From positions 1 to 49,220 of the forward strand of contig JBBPYR010000333.1 of NCBI GenBank assembly GCA_038199755.1: 49,220 bases of DNA. Reading direction: 5' to 3'. The notes beneath the pieces are model-generated. The model was not told the origin of the DNA. It worked only from the letters and a program-made list of their open reading frames with translations, and searched no databases. Both the position numbers and the translations under genes were made by a program. Positions 16,984 to 24,954 of the stretch are shown in pieces. The stretch is from JBBPYR01 sp038199755. Its GTDB lineage: Bacteria > Chloroflexota > Ktedonobacteria > Ktedonobacterales > Ktedonobacteraceae. Every line of letters begins with the position of its first letter. Position 1 is the stretch's first letter.

Positions 16984-17589
16984 TTAGTATGGCAGCTGGT
17001 CGCGAGGCTTCGTGTCAGGGGCACGCACTAGGCGAGCGTTCACGATATAGAAGACCTCTGCTAGGATGACAGTAAGAATAGCCGCGATGATGGCCTCCAA
17101 CAGTGCTTGTAGTGCAACAGCAGGAATGATGATCTGGGCGGGCACGTAGCCGCGAATGATAATCATCGCAACGACTAGTATTGTATTCGTCGCCGACCCA
17201 ACAAAGCCTGCAATGGCAGCTGCAGCTGTGCGATTATAGCGGACTAAGGCTGCGAAGGTGGCCCACGAGGTCAGGCCGATAAATAGCCGCGGTAGAATAG
17301 CTACCGTTGGGTCTTTGAAAAGAGGAACGGTCGCACGCAGGAAGCTGAGTAAGCCGAAGATAAGGCCGGAAAATAGGCCAACGATGGGGCCACCAATGAT
17401 GCCACCAAGAATGGTGGGGATATGCTCTGTGGTCGCGCTTCCACTAATATTTGGCAGTGGGATAAAGCCGAGGCCCGGCACAACGCCGAGGATGATGGTA
17501 ATAGCTGCCAGCACACCCGCGATTACGATGCGTTGCGTCGTCAGCCGCCAGGGATTAGCGATAGAAGAACTGGTAGAAATTTTTTGCAT
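16984..17589 (-). CDS. ECF transporter substrate-binding S component (PF12822-like)
   Basis: The protein has 201 residues and about six membrane helices. The TEHIPTILGGIIGGP segment (about 52-66) and the following FSGLIFGLLSFLRATVP resemble S-components of the pantothenate/hydroxymethylpyrimidine/folate-type group (PF12822). I cannot assign the vitamin. The chosen ATG at 17589 is preceded by AAAGGAG with 8 bases of spacing. A GTG ten codons upstream would place this ribosome binding site inside the gene, so it is rejected. It is the first gene of the ECF operon, which has its own promoter near 17753-17781. Confidence 0.9.
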   Translation of the reverse strand: MQKISTSSSIANPWRLTTQRIVIAGVLAAITIILGVVPGLGFIPLPNISGSATTEHIPTILGGIIGGPIVGLFSGLIFGLLSFLRATVPLFKDPTVAILPRLFIGLTSWATFAALVRYNRTAAAAIAGFVGSATNTILVVAMIIIRGYVPAQIIIPAVALQALLEAIIAAILTVILAEVFYIVNARLVRAPDTKPRDQLPY

Positions 17590-17707
17590 GCCCGGTGCTC
17601 CTTTGGGTAGCAGATGCACACTGTAAAAGGTTATGATACGATTGAAATGGTACGAAAGAAAGGGATGATGACATACTCTGGTTAGGAATGGGGAATTGCA
17701 CCTCCTT

Positions 17708-17736
17708 TATAAGATGAGGCCGAATATAAGATGAGG
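17708..17736 (-). promoter_or_regulatory. Tandem 12-bp direct repeats in the ECF operon leader
   Basis: TATAAGATGAGG (plus strand) occurs at 17708-17719 and 17725-17736, a period of 17 bases. The pair lies about 10-40 bases after the predicted transcription start and before ecfS. It could be a regulator-binding site. No riboswitch consensus (TPP, cobalamin, FMN or THF) is recognisable in this leader. Confidence 0.45.
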
Positions 17737-17752
17737 TTGAAGCGTTACACAA

Positions 17753-17781
17753 AGTATACCTGTTGCAGTATAGGCTGTCAA
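17753..17781 (-). promoter_or_regulatory. Sigma-70 promoter of the ECF transporter operon
   Basis: On the minus strand a perfect TTGACA (17781-17776), a spacer of exactly 17 bases and TATACT (17758-17753) precede ecfS by about 160 bases. The leader between them is long enough to hold regulation. Confidence 0.75.
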
Positions 17782-17844
17782 GAAATGATGGCACTCATAA
17801 TAAGCGCAGCAGTTCCTGACCATCGCCTTATGCGTAAAAAGCTT

Positions 17845-18546
17845 TTACTCAACGGTGAGCGTTTTGACGCCATTGGGTCCGCCGATGATGGCTTCTTTGG
17901 CAATGTGTAGGAAGAGGCCGGTTTCGACAACGCCAACAATGTTTTTGATGGCAGCCTGAAGTGCATCCAGGTCATTGATGCCGTTGGGAAAGGTGCAGTC
18001 AAGCACAACATTACTGTTGTCAGTGATGAAGACGGTTCCAGCGAGTTGGCGTAGCGTCACCGTTGCGCCGAGAGCCTCTAGGCGTTTGCGCGTGGGCGTC
18101 ATGCCAAAGGGTACCACCTCAACGGGAATAGGAAAATGGTGTACGAGCTGCGGAACCTGCTTCGTAATGTCAGCGATGACGATAAAGCTCTGTGCGGCAG
18201 TTGCCACGATTTTTTCACGAACGAGCGCACCACCAGCACCTTTCAGCAAGTGCAGTTGTGGGTCGATTTCGTCGGCTCCATCAACGTACAGGTCAATTTC
18301 AGGATGGGTATCAAGATCGGTCAAGGGAATGCCAAGGCTGCTGGCAATATCTCTGGTTGCCTGCGAACTAGGAATGGCACCGGCAATGTGCAGGCCGTTT
18401 TGGATGCGCTGTGCCAGTGCATAGACAAAGTAGGCCGCGGTAGAACCTGTGCCGAGGCCCACCAGCATACCCTCTTGTACACGCTCTGCCGAGGCATTTC
18501 CGGCCAGTTGCTTCCAGGTATCCTGGGGTATTTCGTGCTCTATCAT
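17845..18546 (-). CDS. rpiA: Ribose-5-phosphate isomerase A
   Basis: The protein has 233 residues from the ATG at 18546. The frame is open 44 codons further upstream, but AAGGAAG sits just before this ATG and relatives begin here. Motifs are GLGTGSTA at 30-37, DGADEID at 89-95 and KGAGGALVREK at 102-112 with the catalytic glutamate. NGIND follows, and NGVKTL stands near the end. The enzyme interconverts ribose 5-phosphate and ribulose 5-phosphate in the pentose phosphate pathway (cytosolic). The next gene (ecfS) has its own promoter, so rpiA is probably monocistronic. Confidence 0.96.
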   Translation of the reverse strand: MIEHEIPQDTWKQLAGNASAERVQEGMLVGLGTGSTAAYFVYALAQRIQNGLHIAGAIPSSQATRDIASSLGIPLTDLDTHPEIDLYVDGADEIDPQLHLLKGAGGALVREKIVATAAQSFIVIADITKQVPQLVHHFPIPVEVVPFGMTPTRKRLEALGATVTLRQLAGTVFITDNSNVVLDCTFPNGINDLDALQAAIKNIVGVVETGLFLHIAKEAIIGGPNGVKTLTVE

Positions 18547-18915
18547 GTGTTCTTCCTTACTCTTATTGGGCAGTATATCCGAATTTGTAGCGGGATAACC
18601 GTCTATTTCAGATAAGGTGAGTATACAATTTGCGTGGAAAAAGAACAAATATCGTGAGCAACGAGAAGATGGCCTCATCTTTTATCAGCTATCCAGCATC
18701 CCTAGATATTTTTTTGACAGTACATGCGTGGCTGTCTCTTGTCATCTCCGCACTGTCGTGATATATTCTCCTGAGTGACAAAATTCCACATGCTACAGTG
18801 AATTGTAGAGTATATTTGTCTCTTGCTGAGACTACAGATATTGATGTATAGATAGAAACTGCTTCCGTGTATAACAAATGTACGAGAGACGTAAACTGCT
18901 TTAGGTGGTGGTACT
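18547..18915. other. Divergent intergenic region between rpiA and the roadblock regulator
   Basis: These 369 bases hold no convincing gene. On the rpiA side a promoter candidate is annotated separately at 18620-18648. On the regulator side there is AT-rich DNA with a short stem (GTCTC, five-base loop, GAGAC, near 18819-18833). AGGTGGT before the ATG at 18916 serves as the ribosome binding site. No RNA gene was recognised. Confidence 0.6.
18620..18648 (-). promoter_or_regulatory. Candidate rpiA promoter
   Basis: TTGTTC (18648-18643), 17 bases and TATACT (18625-18620) on the minus strand give a good -10 with a weak -35, about 75 bases before the rpiA ATG. Confidence 0.4.
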
Positions 18916-20787
18916 ATGGCTAACTCATGGCGCATTTTTTTGGTTGAGGATGACCAAGCTCTCAATCAAACAATAGTCAAATCACTTCGTAAGGATGGCT
19001 ATACTGTGCAAGGGGCAATAACCGCGGCAGAAGCCATGCGTATCCTCTGGTCAGAAGAGTACGATGTGGTGGTGTGCGATCTGAAAACTGCGGGTATAGA
19101 CAGCTTTGAGTTTTTGCAATGGGTACGTACCTATCGGCCAAACTTACGTGTCATTATGGTGGGTGCTATTGATGCTGCATCGTATCGCACTCTAGCCTTG
19201 GAGAATGGTGCTGTTGGATATCTAGAGCGTCCATTAGATTTACACGTCTTGAAAGGGGAATTACGTCGCTTAGCGCAACAGACGGGGTTTTCGGCTGATC
19301 TTGACTCTTTTGATCTGTTAGATGTCATCCAAATTATCACGATGAGCCGCAAGAACACTGCGTTGCTTGTGAGCACCGGCTTAGAGGAGCGTGGCACACT
19401 CCGCTTTAAAAATGGTGCGCTGGTCTGGGCCGATTATGGAGCCTTGCGTGGTGAAGAAGCTTTTTTTGCTTTGGCCGCCCATAAGAATGGCACCGTTGTC
19501 TACCAATCCTGGAATGAGCAGATCACGCCGAATGTCAGGCAACCCTTATCACGCTTGATCCTTCGTGCATTGCAATATCGTACGAAATACGCCAACTTGC
19601 AATTAAGTGGAGAGCAGATGGCGGTCATACCAAATCACAACGGTTCTGTTGTGACCACGGCCATCGACAACGATGACACCCCTTTCGAGGTGTTTGTCGA
19701 GCACCAGAAGCAAGAAATTACTCTTCCCCCTGCTCAAGAGCCAATGGTTCCCGTTGCTTCTCAAGAAGGAGAGGGTAATGGCTTAAATGGCATGAGCCAG
19801 GCAAAGGAATGGTGGGAGCAGACGGGAAAATATTCTGGGCTAGTTGTGACGAATAATGGCACAAAAATGACACCCCGAAATTTGTCACGCTCCTCTGTAA
19901 CTCGACCTCTAGGGCGTGCTGACATAGAGTCGGTCAATGGAGCCGATACTGGGTCGTCAAGCACCCCACGTACACCGACTGGCCCCCGCACAGATTTGCC
20001 ATCGTGGTTGACGGACCAACCTACGTCTTCCAATTTAGCACCGGTGCCACCAAAGCGGCCTCAAACACGGCCATCGGCGTTATCCAACTCGTCATACATG
20101 CCCACGCCACCACCTCCGACACCGCAGTTCCCTTTGGCTGAATGGCAAACGCCGCGCTCAACTCCTCAGACTGATGAAGCTGTGGCGCACAAACAAACAA
20201 CGGCTACCACCCCTTTGGTACAACCACCCCCATCCCCAGAATGGCAACCGCCTGAAGACATGAATCTCATGATGCGGCGCAGTGGCCCGTTACAGAGCTT
20301 GTCCACAGAACATAAGTCAGGGGAATTTCCTCCACATGTTGGTAAGCAAGATAGCGGGCAGCAGGTTTCTATCGCTAGCAGTATGACAGGCGCACAACGC
20401 AGTCTCAAGCGTAATTACAATTACGCATCACTCGTTGCTGCACTGCAGACGTTGGGGTACTCCATCAACGGTTTTGTCGCGGCAGCCGTGGTGAGCATTG
20501 AAGGGCAGCCAATTGCTCAAGTCGCGGTAGACGATCTTGATATTGCGCCGATGTGCGAACATTTTAGTATGATCTTGAAGGGTGTCCTACAATCGCTCTC
20601 TCAAGGAGTCTGGGGAAGCCATGAAGAGACGATTATTAGTAGCACCGAGCGTCATATTCTGATGCGTATTGTCGGTAATGAGAAGAACGCTTTCCTGGTG
20701 TTAATCACCACACGCGAGTCGGACTCTTTAGAGAGCTTGGAAGTGATGGCCAATGTTGAGGGTGCGATTACCTCGGCCTTGCGCTAG
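18916..20787 (+). CDS. Receiver - DUF4388 (PATAN) - roadblock/LC7 fusion regulator
   Basis: The protein has 623 residues. The N-terminal receiver domain (about 5-118) has the acidic triplet E11-D12-D13 and phosphoacceptor D55 in VVVCDL. The conserved Ser/Thr after strand 4 is Gly (G83 in VIMVGA), and the conserved Lys is Arg (R105 in YLERPLD). A DUF4388/PATAN domain follows (about 124-222, with RGTLRFKNGALVWA). A Pro/Ser/Thr-rich linker of about 250 residues separates it from a C-terminal roadblock/LC7 domain (about 505-623, VVSIEGQPIAQ). In known bacterial systems roadblock proteins such as MglB regulate small Ras-like GTPases of the MglA type. No GTPase is encoded here. The weakened receiver suggests non-canonical switching. 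A 40-codon membrane peptide gene follows after 17 bp. Confidence 0.88.
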   Translation: MANSWRIFLVEDDQALNQTIVKSLRKDGYTVQGAITAAEAMRILWSEEYDVVVCDLKTAGIDSFEFLQWVRTYRPNLRVIMVGAIDAASYRTLALENGAVGYLERPLDLHVLKGELRRLAQQTGFSADLDSFDLLDVIQIITMSRKNTALLVSTGLEERGTLRFKNGALVWADYGALRGEEAFFALAAHKNGTVVYQSWNEQITPNVRQPLSRLILRALQYRTKYANLQLSGEQMAVIPNHNGSVVTTAIDNDDTPFEVFVEHQKQEITLPPAQEPMVPVASQEGEGNGLNGMSQAKEWWEQTGKYSGLVVTNNGTKMTPRNLSRSSVTRPLGRADIESVNGADTGSSSTPRTPTGPRTDLPSWLTDQPTSSNLAPVPPKRPQTRPSALSNSSYMPTPPPPTPQFPLAEWQTPRSTPQTDEAVAHKQTTATTPLVQPPPSPEWQPPEDMNLMMRRSGPLQSLSTEHKSGEFPPHVGKQDSGQQVSIASSMTGAQRSLKRNYNYASLVAALQTLGYSINGFVAAAVVSIEGQPIAQVAVDDLDIAPMCEHFSMILKGVLQSLSQGVWGSHEETIISSTERHILMRIVGNEKNAFLVLITTRESDSLESLEVMANVEGAITSALR

Positions 20788-20804
20788 TCTGAGAGAAGAT
20801 TGTT

Positions 20805-20927
20805 ATGAGTGAGCAAAAACTCCCTCCAACGGAGGAAGAGAAAAAGAATAATCAGTTTTCGTTTATTGTCGGCATTATTATTGCCCTTGTAATCATTGTC
20901 GCTTTTGCCTTACTGTTCAATAAGTAA
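20805..20927 (+). CDS. 40-residue single-span membrane peptide
   Basis: This short reading frame begins 17 bases after the stop of the roadblock regulator. The product has a charged N-terminus (MSEQKLPPTEEEKKNN) and one hydrophobic segment from about residue 18 to 37, ending in FNK. Its charge pattern predicts a single membrane span, with orientation unclear. The upstream GAGAGAAG run is only a moderate ribosome binding site, and translation may depend on coupling to the regulator. The stop codon touches the base of the long hairpin at 20926-21003. The function is unknown. The close tandem arrangement suggests it works with the regulator. Confidence 0.65.
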   Translation: MSEQKLPPTEEEKKNNQFSFIVGIIIALVIIVAFALLFNK

Positions 20928-21003
20928 GAAGGGAAAGACAGGATAAATCAATTGTCTGATGCCACGGGATCAGACAATTGATTTATCCTGTCTTTCCCTT
21001 CTT
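20926..21003. terminator. 35-bp perfect inverted repeat between convergent genes
   Basis: The arms 20926-20960 and 20969-21003 are perfectly complementary over 35 bp around an 8-base loop (GCCACGGG). The hairpin fills the space between the stop of the 40-codon gene (plus) and the stop of pspA (minus). It most likely ends transcription from both sides. Neither side has a long T-run immediately after the stem, but T-rich CTTTCCCTTCTT lies in the arm. Confidence 0.8.
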
Positions 21004-21004
21004 C

Positions 21005-21880
21005 TTAAGAAGAAGCGTTCCGTTGTGATTCCAAGAGTTTGTTCAAGCGGGCAATATCATTTTCTTTGGCGACAGATGATGTTGTTCTGCGTCGTGGCTG
21101 CTCGTGTTCGTCTTGTAACGTTTCTTCCAACGAGTTGCTGGATTGCGGTTGTGGGCGAAGCAACGATGCTGGTTGCCCGTTGCCCTCTGGTAGCAAAGGT
21201 GTCTTTGTTTTATTGCTTTGCCCTGTCTGCTGCTTGTTTTTCAGGAGTTGTAGTTGGTGCTCAATGCTCTGGTCGGCGTCGAGTTGGTCGAGTTGTGTAA
21301 CGAGGTCGCGCTTATGCAAGTCGGCCAGAGCGCGTGCGCGTGCTTCTGCCTCCATGACCGCATCCTTTGCTTTCTCGGTGCGCTCCTTATCTTTCGGATT
21401 GTTATTTTTTCCGAGGGCATCAAAAACACGCTGTTGCAGGATGGCGTTGCGTTTGCGTGTTGAGAGCAGGTCTATCGTCGTCTCAACCTCGGCGATTTTC
21501 GCTTCGAGTTCGCGTAGCACTTTACGCATGGTGACAACGAGTTGCTCCTGCTCTTGTTGCTGTTGCGCGTAACGCTGGCTCTGTTTCAAGATATCGTTAC
21601 GCCGAGTGAGGGCTGTGCGTGCTGCGTCATCATTGTCTTGCTGGATCGCCTGCTCAGCTTTTTTATACCACTGCGCGGCCTCTGCCTGTCGTTCTTTGCT
21701 CCGTTTTTGCAGTCGATGACTCTCTGCAATGGCGGTCGCAACCTGCGTCTTGACTTGCACCAGTTGATTGCGCATGTCAAGCTGAAGTTGCTGAAGGACC
21801 TTTTCAGGATCGTCAGCTTTCTCAACGACAGTGTTAAGGTTGGCTCGCAGCAAGGTGAGCACACGTTCCAACAAATTCAT
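21005..21880 (-). CDS. PspA/IM30 family membrane-stress protein
   Basis: The protein has 291 residues, almost entirely helical. The N-terminus MNLLERVLTLLRANLNTVVEKADDPEK has the amphipathic helix and the A-D-D-P-E-K pattern of PspA/IM30. A long coiled-coil (about 30-190) is rich in Gln, Arg and Glu. The C-terminal 100 residues are polar and low in complexity. PspA proteins assemble on the inner membrane face and protect it from leakage, like ESCRT-III relatives. GGAG precedes the ATG. The gene follows the flotillin gene in the same direction after 105 bp. Pairing of PspA with flotillin and NfeD is a known arrangement in membrane-stress operons. Confidence 0.93.
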   Translation of the reverse strand: MNLLERVLTLLRANLNTVVEKADDPEKVLQQLQLDMRNQLVQVKTQVATAIAESHRLQKRSKERQAEAAQWYKKAEQAIQQDNDDAARTALTRRNDILKQSQRYAQQQQEQEQLVVTMRKVLRELEAKIAEVETTIDLLSTRKRNAILQQRVFDALGKNNNPKDKERTEKAKDAVMEAEARARALADLHKRDLVTQLDQLDADQSIEHQLQLLKNKQQTGQSNKTKTPLLPEGNGQPASLLRPQPQSSNSLEETLQDEHEQPRRRTTSSVAKENDIARLNKLLESQRNASS

Positions 21881-21985
21881 AGGTGTTCTCCAATTAGTAA
21901 GATTGCTCTGGTTTGGGTGGTGTGATGTGGGCGAGTGGAAGGATGATCTTCATTGAAAGAAAATCACCCTTCCTGCTCCTTTACG

Positions 21986-23578
21986 TTACTTTTCGCTGGT
22001 GGCGTCAACCATGTTTGTGGTGCCATTGGCATGGGCAATGTTGCCATTGGCTTTGGTACCACTTTGCTCGTCCTGGCCTGCCAGGGCGGGAATATGGCTC
22101 ATCAAGCTACTGATACTTGTGCCACTGAGCATCTCAAAAAGGGCCGGTACCTGTGCCACCATGTTCACAATGTCACCTGTGAGGCGGCTAGCACCAAGAC
22201 CACCACCGTTGCTGCCGTTCCCACCGCCAGTGGAAACGATCGTCACTTTATCAACCTTGCTCAACGGCTCGGCAATGGCACGTACGATCTCTGGCATACC
22301 AGTTAGCAGTTTATCAAGCACGGCTGCCTGGTTGTATTCATGGAAGGCGGCGGCTTTCACTTTCATTGCGTCAGCTTCGGCCTCACCTTTGGCACGGATG
22401 ACTTCGGCTTCTGCCAGACCACGGGCGCGGACGACATCAGCATCAGCCAGACCACGGGCACGGTTCGACTCAGCTTCGGCCAAGCCACGGGCTTTGGTGG
22501 CTTCCGCGTCACCAATACCACGGGCTTTGGTGGCATCGGCTTGACCTTGCGCTTCTAGCACGGTGCGTTGGCGTTCGGCTTCGGCAACGGTTTCGATCCG
22601 ACGACGCTCGGCCTCTGCTGCCTTCTGGATGGTTGCTTGCAGCTCAAGTTCGCGGCGTTGTATTTCGGCCTGTTGCACTTTGATCTGCGCGTTTTTCTCA
22701 ACCTCGGTGACTTTGATGGCCTCGGTCACAACCTGCTGTTGTGACATGTTGGCCTGAATGTCATACGCCTTGTCAGCAGCTGCCTGCTGGCGTTTCACTT
22801 CGGCGTCGAATTCTGCTTTCTTCAGTGACAGGTTACGTTGTGATGCTGCCTGCAATGCCAGTGACTCGGTCTCAGCTTTCACACGCTCTTGATCGGCTGA
22901 GGACTTGGCAACTGCTGCCTGACGGGATGCGTTTGCCTGCTGGATTTGTGTATCGCGCAAGGCGAGGGCGGCGGCGATATCTGCCTGCTTACGAATTTCT
23001 GCGATCTGCGGACGACCCATATTGGTGATGTATTCGTTCTTGTCGCGTACATCCTTGATGGTGAAAGAGATGACTTCTAGACCCATCTTTTCCATATCAG
23101 GAGTGACGGTCTTGAGCATCTTAGCTCCCACATTTTCGGGGTCCTTCACCAACTCTTCGACGGTCAGCTGACCGACAATGCCGCGCAGGTGGCCTTCCAT
23201 GACCAAACGGATCAAATTCTCTCGTGCTTCCTGGGTCTTGCTCAGAAATTGCTCGGCGGCAGTTTTAATGCTCTCCTCGTCGGAGCGAACTTTGATCTGC
23301 GTCACGGCCTCGACGTTGACGGCAACGCCCTGGTTCGTATATTGGTCTTGTTGCGGCGCAACATCAAAGGACATCAACTCCAAAGAAAATTCTTGCGCAC
23401 GCTGATACAACGGAATGACAAAGTGTGAGCCACCAGTGATGACCCGTGTACCACCAGCACCATACACGATGAGTGCCTGGTTCGGTCCCACTTTGCGTAA
23501 TAAGCGTCCAACGGTATTGATAAGCAGTATGACAACGATTACGGCGGTCACTGCCCCGATAATAGCAATGTAAGGCAT
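21986..23578 (-). CDS. Flotillin-like SPFH domain protein (FloT/YuaG family)
   Basis: The protein has 530 residues. An N-terminal hydrophobic hairpin segment (about 5-25) is followed by an SPFH/band 7 domain (about 30-200; GPNQALIVYGAGG, then GVAVNVEAVTQIKV). A long Ala/Glu/Arg helical flotillin region (about 200-430) contains repeated A-E-A-x-R-A-R-G-L-A units. The ending is MPEIVRAIAEPLSKVDKV, then a Gly-rich tail. Flotillins organise membrane microdomains. AAGGAG with 6-base spacing precedes the ATG, which lies 3 bp after the NfeD stop, so the two are coupled. The DNA of residues about 330-395 is visibly repetitive. Confidence 0.95.
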   Translation of the reverse strand: MPYIAIIGAVTAVIVVILLINTVGRLLRKVGPNQALIVYGAGGTRVITGGSHFVIPLYQRAQEFSLELMSFDVAPQQDQYTNQGVAVNVEAVTQIKVRSDEESIKTAAEQFLSKTQEARENLIRLVMEGHLRGIVGQLTVEELVKDPENVGAKMLKTVTPDMEKMGLEVISFTIKDVRDKNEYITNMGRPQIAEIRKQADIAAALALRDTQIQQANASRQAAVAKSSADQERVKAETESLALQAASQRNLSLKKAEFDAEVKRQQAAADKAYDIQANMSQQQVVTEAIKVTEVEKNAQIKVQQAEIQRRELELQATIQKAAEAERRRIETVAEAERQRTVLEAQGQADATKARGIGDAEATKARGLAEAESNRARGLADADVVRARGLAEAEVIRAKGEAEADAMKVKAAAFHEYNQAAVLDKLLTGMPEIVRAIAEPLSKVDKVTIVSTGGGNGSNGGGLGASRLTGDIVNMVAQVPALFEMLSGTSISSLMSHIPALAGQDEQSGTKANGNIAHANGTTNMVDATSEK

Positions 23579-23581
23579 ACG

Positions 23582-24460
23582 TTACTCCTTTTGGAAGTCT
23601 TTTCGCATAACTAATGATGAGTCTGTTTTATCTTGTTCTTCGAGTAGTGCGCGGAGTTCTGCTAGTTCATCGGCATGAACGGGGTTGCTATGAGCATTTT
23701 CTGACGTGCTGTCGGGTGTGGGCTGATCCTGGTCGATAAAATGCTCCCAGGTATCGACTTCGGCAACACCATGCTGATAATTGACCACGACAACCTCCTG
23801 ATCGCGTTCGAGGCGGCGTCCATCTACACTGCGTGCTGGCACGCTTTTACGCATACCACCAGGGGAGATGTAGAGGACTTCGCCCAGCCCATTCTCCTGA
23901 ACCGTGACGCTGACCTTGCCGAGCATGCCAGTACGATCAGACACGTCTTGCACCGTTGCACCCTCACTGTCGCCAAAGATGCGACCAAGCAGCGCAAGCA
24001 GCAAACCCACGACGATCAGGCCACAAACGGCGGCGAGAACGAGCGTCAATGGCAATGCCAAGGCGGTTGCATTGTGAAAGACATAGCCGAAAAAACCAAA
24101 ACCGAGTAAGAAAAGAACAATAGAGGTAGGATTTACATAACCTAATAGTGAGAATGTGTTTCCTTCTTGCGCCGCCTGAGGCCCGCTATGCTGTGTTGCT
24201 CCTTGAGGGACAGGGTGCATACCATGTACACCGTTTCCTACCAGGACAGCCTTTCCCTGTAAAGCTCCAACTTGATGGTTAACCACATGTGGTACATGAT
24301 GCAGCCCATCGATATGATGAGCGAAGTCACTATGTCCAACATGTGTGCTGTGTCCACTGTGGCCTAGATTGCCAAGCATGGTGGTTACTACCAGGAAGAG
24401 CAATCCAAACAGGAAGCAGCAAATGAATACGAGCGATAACGGGTCAGTTGCGATTAACAT
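23582..24460 (-). CDS. NfeD-like membrane protein with His-rich loop (YuaF type)
   Basis: The protein has 292 residues. Helix 1 is at about 8-30. A loop of about 75 residues is unusually rich in histidine (G-H-S-G-H-S-T-H, then H-H-I-D-G-L-H-H). Two or three helices follow near 110-170. The C-terminal OB-fold NfeD domain (about 180-255) includes RTGMLGKVSVTVQENGLGEVLY. NfeD proteins partner with flotillins. The next gene is the flotillin, 3 bp away. The start overlaps the preceding small membrane-protein gene by 17 bases. The histidine loop is not usual for YuaF and could bind Zn, Ni, Cu or Co (inference). Confidence 0.9.
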   Translation of the reverse strand: MLIATDPLSLVFICCFLFGLLFLVVTTMLGNLGHSGHSTHVGHSDFAHHIDGLHHVPHVVNHQVGALQGKAVLVGNGVHGMHPVPQGATQHSGPQAAQEGNTFSLLGYVNPTSIVLFLLGFGFFGYVFHNATALALPLTLVLAAVCGLIVVGLLLALLGRIFGDSEGATVQDVSDRTGMLGKVSVTVQENGLGEVLYISPGGMRKSVPARSVDGRRLERDQEVVVVNYQHGVAEVDTWEHFIDQDQPTPDSTSENAHSNPVHADELAELRALLEEQDKTDSSLVMRKDFQKE

Positions 24461-24812
24461 AACTCTGCTCCTTTACCTTCAGATGTGTCACAATCTGTCT
24501 TTCGATGCTTTCAATCAAGCTGATAATACCGATAAGTATACCGACAATCCCCAGCACAAAAGCAAGTGAAAGGCAGATAAGTATCGAAGGTACTCCTATA
24601 AGTGATAAGAGTGGAAATATTGAGTCAGAAAAGAAACCGCTCATGCCTGTCGCAAACGCGCCAAGCAGGAACAGTGCAGGCAGCAAGATGGGATGCTGTT
24701 GTAGCAATGGACTACGCTGCAACTTAGAGAGACGATGACGGTATCCAGGCAATGGATGTTGACTTTGTATCATTGCGCTGCTTTCTCCTGATGGTTCACT
24801 TCTTTTGGTCAT
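24444..24812 (-). CDS. Small membrane protein upstream of nfeD
   Basis: The protein has 122 residues. A basic, polar N-terminus (about 1-38) leads into two or three strongly hydrophobic segments (about 40-62, 66-80, 82-102). The tail is ERQIVTHLKVKEQSY. AGGA lies about 10 bases before the ATG. The 3' end overlaps nfeD by 17 bases, which points to co-translation with the NfeD/flotillin/PspA block. I recognise no family. Confidence 0.7.
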   Translation of the reverse strand: MTKRSEPSGESSAMIQSQHPLPGYRHRLSKLQRSPLLQQHPILLPALFLLGAFATGMSGFFSDSIFPLLSLIGVPSILICLSLAFVLGIVGILIGIISLIESIERQIVTHLKVKEQSYVNRN

Positions 24813-24954
24813 CTTTTTGTCCTACGTGTACGCGGTATAGGCTGTATGAACTGTGTACCTGTCGTTCTTTATCACGGTATTCTGTTTTGTGATTATGGCA
24901 GTGTCCGCATACATCCCGCATATATAGACGTAGAACAGTATGAAAATTACAATG

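Noticed and set aside
16143..17024. EcfA1 start at GTG 17024
   Set aside because: It overlaps ecfS by 41 bases and adds residues foreign to the family. The ATG at 16982 gives the standard N-terminus.
17690..17710. GGAGGTGCAATT in the ECF leader as a riboswitch core
   Set aside because: It is a ribosome-binding-like sequence, but no matching paired regions of lysine, TPP or preQ1 riboswitches were found.
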